From: Galeruca laticollis
Taxonomy: Eukaryota; Arthropoda; Insecta; Coleoptera; Chrysomelidae
NCBI GenBank assembly: GCA_963921935.1
Contig: OY998180.1
Span: forward strand, 124,001 to 188,000
Length of the DNA stretch: 64,000 bases
Reading direction: 5' to 3'
Shown here: positions 61,861 through 64,000 of the stretch, piece after piece
How positions within the stretch are numbered: position 1 is the first letter of the stretch
Layout of the letters: the number at the start of each line of letters is the position of its first letter
Notes under the pieces: generated by a model
What the model was told of the DNA's origin: nothing
What the model saw: only the letters and a program-made list of their open reading frames with translations
Database searches by the model: none
Translations under genes and position numbers: made by a program

Positions 61861-64000
61861 GCCAGCTTCAGAGATTTATATAATGACGATTGATTTTATT
61901 AGAAAACAGTTGATAAAATAATTAAAATTTTATCACTTACCCACTGTTAACAACAGCTTAATCTCCATTCCACATATTCCATTTGATCATCACCATTTAC
62001 CAGTAATTTTGAAGCACTACCGAAATCACCAAACCGAAGCGGTTGCGTTCCACATTCATTACTGACATAAAGGCATACATCACGTCGTTATCCCCATAGG
62101 TCCGACTTCTCAATCCACTACGTTAGAGTAAATTGAGCCAGCCAAAACCGTAGTTTACAGGGAACTAATGTTCCTCAAGAATCGATTGGATACTACGTAT
62201 ACTAGGCTTATAGTACAAATTGTGTATACCAAATCGATTGCTATGAAAAAAATTAGCTTAACCCAACAGCCTTGTCCATGTAGTCCAAGAAAATCTTAAC
62301 AGAGTACTCACAAAGTCATTTGAGTGATAATCACGTCTACAAGTATCAACAAAATTAAACACTTTGTATAATTGATGAATCCAACAATTGTGTTTTTACT
62401 AGAAGTTAACTTTCCAAATCTAAGTCTGTTTAAAGTGTCACCAAGAGTCTCAATCTCAAATAACATTTTTTGACAATGTGGTACTAATTTTCTAGGTAAT
62501 TATTGGTCAAATTTCTAATTGATATTTCGTAATAAAAAATGAAAGAAGGATTTGGTTAATTATTAAGAGTGATGATAATTTTTTATATAATAAAAATGCC
62601 GAAACTTTGATCTCTTACTCGAGTTGAGAAAAAAATAGTTTTGACCAAAAGTACACGCGTCTAATTTTGAAGATAACTTGTTGAACGGAGTACCCCAAAT
62701 TTACGAACTGTTCTGAGTAATCTGGGAAATGTATGAATGAAATTTGCTAAAGACGAAGAAGTCAAAAATTAATAAAATGAAGATTAATAAGATTTTCGAA
62801 AACTACAAGTCTTTATTGTACCCGAGGATAAACTTAGTGATTCGACTTATTCTTCTCACACATACTGCTGCTGCACTGCTTCCTTCCATCGTCGTCTACT
62901 TCTTCTTCTTTGGAGCTGCAGTCTCTGATTTTTACAATTTAAACCAACAATTTTCAAAAGATTCCTAACGAAATATGGAATTTAATTCAGTTAAAATTTT
63001 GAATATTATTTGCAAATTTTTTTCTGTAATTATTTTTATGTTAAGAAAATGAAATATTATATTTTTTTTCCAAAACTACTATGATCATTGCACAAAATTA
63101 TTATCAATCAATGAATGAAATTTGGATAAAATTAGCTAAAAGTTAAGTTTGTCTAATTTATTATTTGTTGCTCTACTATATTTTGGAATTTAATTACTAA
63201 TATTCTAAAAAATACAGAATATCGGGTCTATTTGTAGATAATGCAATACAATTTTTATTTTCTTGTAATACAAATATTTTTAAATTGCTATAATGGAAAT
63301 ATACACCTATTATTAGACTCTCGAAAATTTTCCACCTACGAGTATACATAACGAAAGATGGCGGCCATACATCGATGAAGAGAATCAGGACCCATCGACG
63401 ATGCTGTAAAGAAAAAAGTACCAGGCACACTCGTGAAATTACAAAAATAGTACATTTTGTAAAAATTGACGAAGGTAGGTCTGTAACGTTTCTATTTTGT
63501 TCAAAAAATAAAATATTCTTAGTCCTCCTTGAATTATATTAAGCATTATATATCCAACACGATTATCAAATAATCATTTACGAAAATTTCTAACTCAAAT
63601 TATTAGCCAACAAAAATCTAAATTTTTAATATATTCCAAGTCCCCCCGAGAAACATTTTATTGATTTATCATCAGAATAAATTTAATGCTATGTCATAAT
63701 AATTGAGAGAATTTCAAAATTAAATTAAACTCCTTGAACTTACATATTTTAATCCTGGAAACTAAACTCAAATTGATATAAACGTAAGATTCTTCCAGTA
63801 GAAATTCATTTGATTAAAAAACGAAAATGTTACTATTTTTGTTATTCACCTCAACAATCACCTACCTTTATGCAACCGCTATTTTTTCGAATAAATCGCA
63901 CTTTGAAATCTGTAAAAGAAAAAAAATTTAAAATATTAGCAAACTCAACTACTAATAATAACGTTTATTTGTAGTGGGTATAAAACTATAAATACAAAAT
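61861..64000. other. AT-rich region without a supported gene
   Basis: No recognisable protein. A stretch at 61,990-62,180 is less AT-rich but closed in all frames. A CTGCTGCTGC / CTTCTTCTTC low-complexity patch lies at 62,863-62,913. A 55-codon plus-strand frame at 63,375-63,542 lies next to AAGATGGCGGC at 63,355. Frames at 62,744-62,968 (plus) and 63,197-63,430 (minus) have no domain and are not accepted. Confidence 0.5.

Noticed and set aside
61990..62180. Possible rRNA or other conserved RNA because of slightly higher GC and text such as CCCCATAGGTCCGACTTCTC
   Set aside because: I could not match it to any conserved rRNA or tRNA segment, and no cloverleaf or other clear fold was seen.
62744..62968. 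74-codon plus-strand ORF with a hydrophobic segment, and an opposite-strand 28-codon frame (62,803-62,889, starting MEGSSAAAVCV)
   Set aside because: Both are shaped by a CTGCTG/CTTCTT low-complexity patch. A first exon on the minus strand is conceivable but has no convincing splice donor before the stop.
63197..63430. 77-codon minus-strand ORF
   Set aside because: No domain and unusual residue use. It overlaps the YY1-like motif region and a plus-strand frame, with no evidence for either.

Overview
The window looks like nuclear DNA of a multicellular eukaryote, most likely an insect or another arthropod. It is strongly AT-rich, has no bacterial-style gene packing, and is dominated by satellite DNA with a solo LTR, foldback/MITE-like palindromes and the dispersed motif CACCCTGTAT, which I associate with insect repeats. 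I recognise no protein-coding gene, rRNA or tRNA. The species is not determined.

Layout. (1) 1-21,803: satellite array A. Two alternating monomer types of about 161 and 162 bp form a 323-bp dimer, organised into higher-order repeats (HORs) of 3.75, 3.75, 5.17 and 6.26 kb plus a partial unit. (2) 21,804-23,815: a 2-kb non-satellite spacer whose core is an imperfect palindrome. (3) 23,816-50,840: array B, the same satellite family but a different HOR. Its unit of about 5.24 kb contains a 555-556 bp solo LTR flanked by a 5-bp target duplication (CAAAT). The LTR inserted once and was then copied with the satellite (four copies). Nested duplications of 766 bp and 3,605 bp sit inside the units. (4) 50,895-53,356: a second, diverged and longer copy of the spacer, again with a satellite array on each side. 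(5) 53,357-55,290: array C, strongly diverged monomers that look like an array edge. (6) 55,291-57,600: unique or dispersed-repeat DNA with two palindromic elements, a Penelope-like sequence fragment and a third, partial copy of the spacer start. (7) 57,619-61,860: a candidate mobile element in which tandem repeats of about 149 bp lie in inverted orientation on either side of a roughly 3-kb AT-rich interior with one 101-codon ORF. (8) 61,861-64,000: AT-rich DNA with no supported gene.

No genes work together here. The biology is the architecture: a satellite that grew by duplication at several scales (monomer, dimer, 766 bp, 3.6 kb, 5.2-6.3 kb, and possibly an array-plus-spacer macro-unit of about 29 kb) and that carried a retroelement remnant and a foldback spacer along. 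This would fit pericentromeric or other constitutive heterochromatin, but the sequence alone does not prove the location. Short ORFs inside the arrays recur at exactly the HOR spacing and are treated as by-products of the satellite. Coordinates of repeat edges are by-eye estimates unless an exact offset is given.
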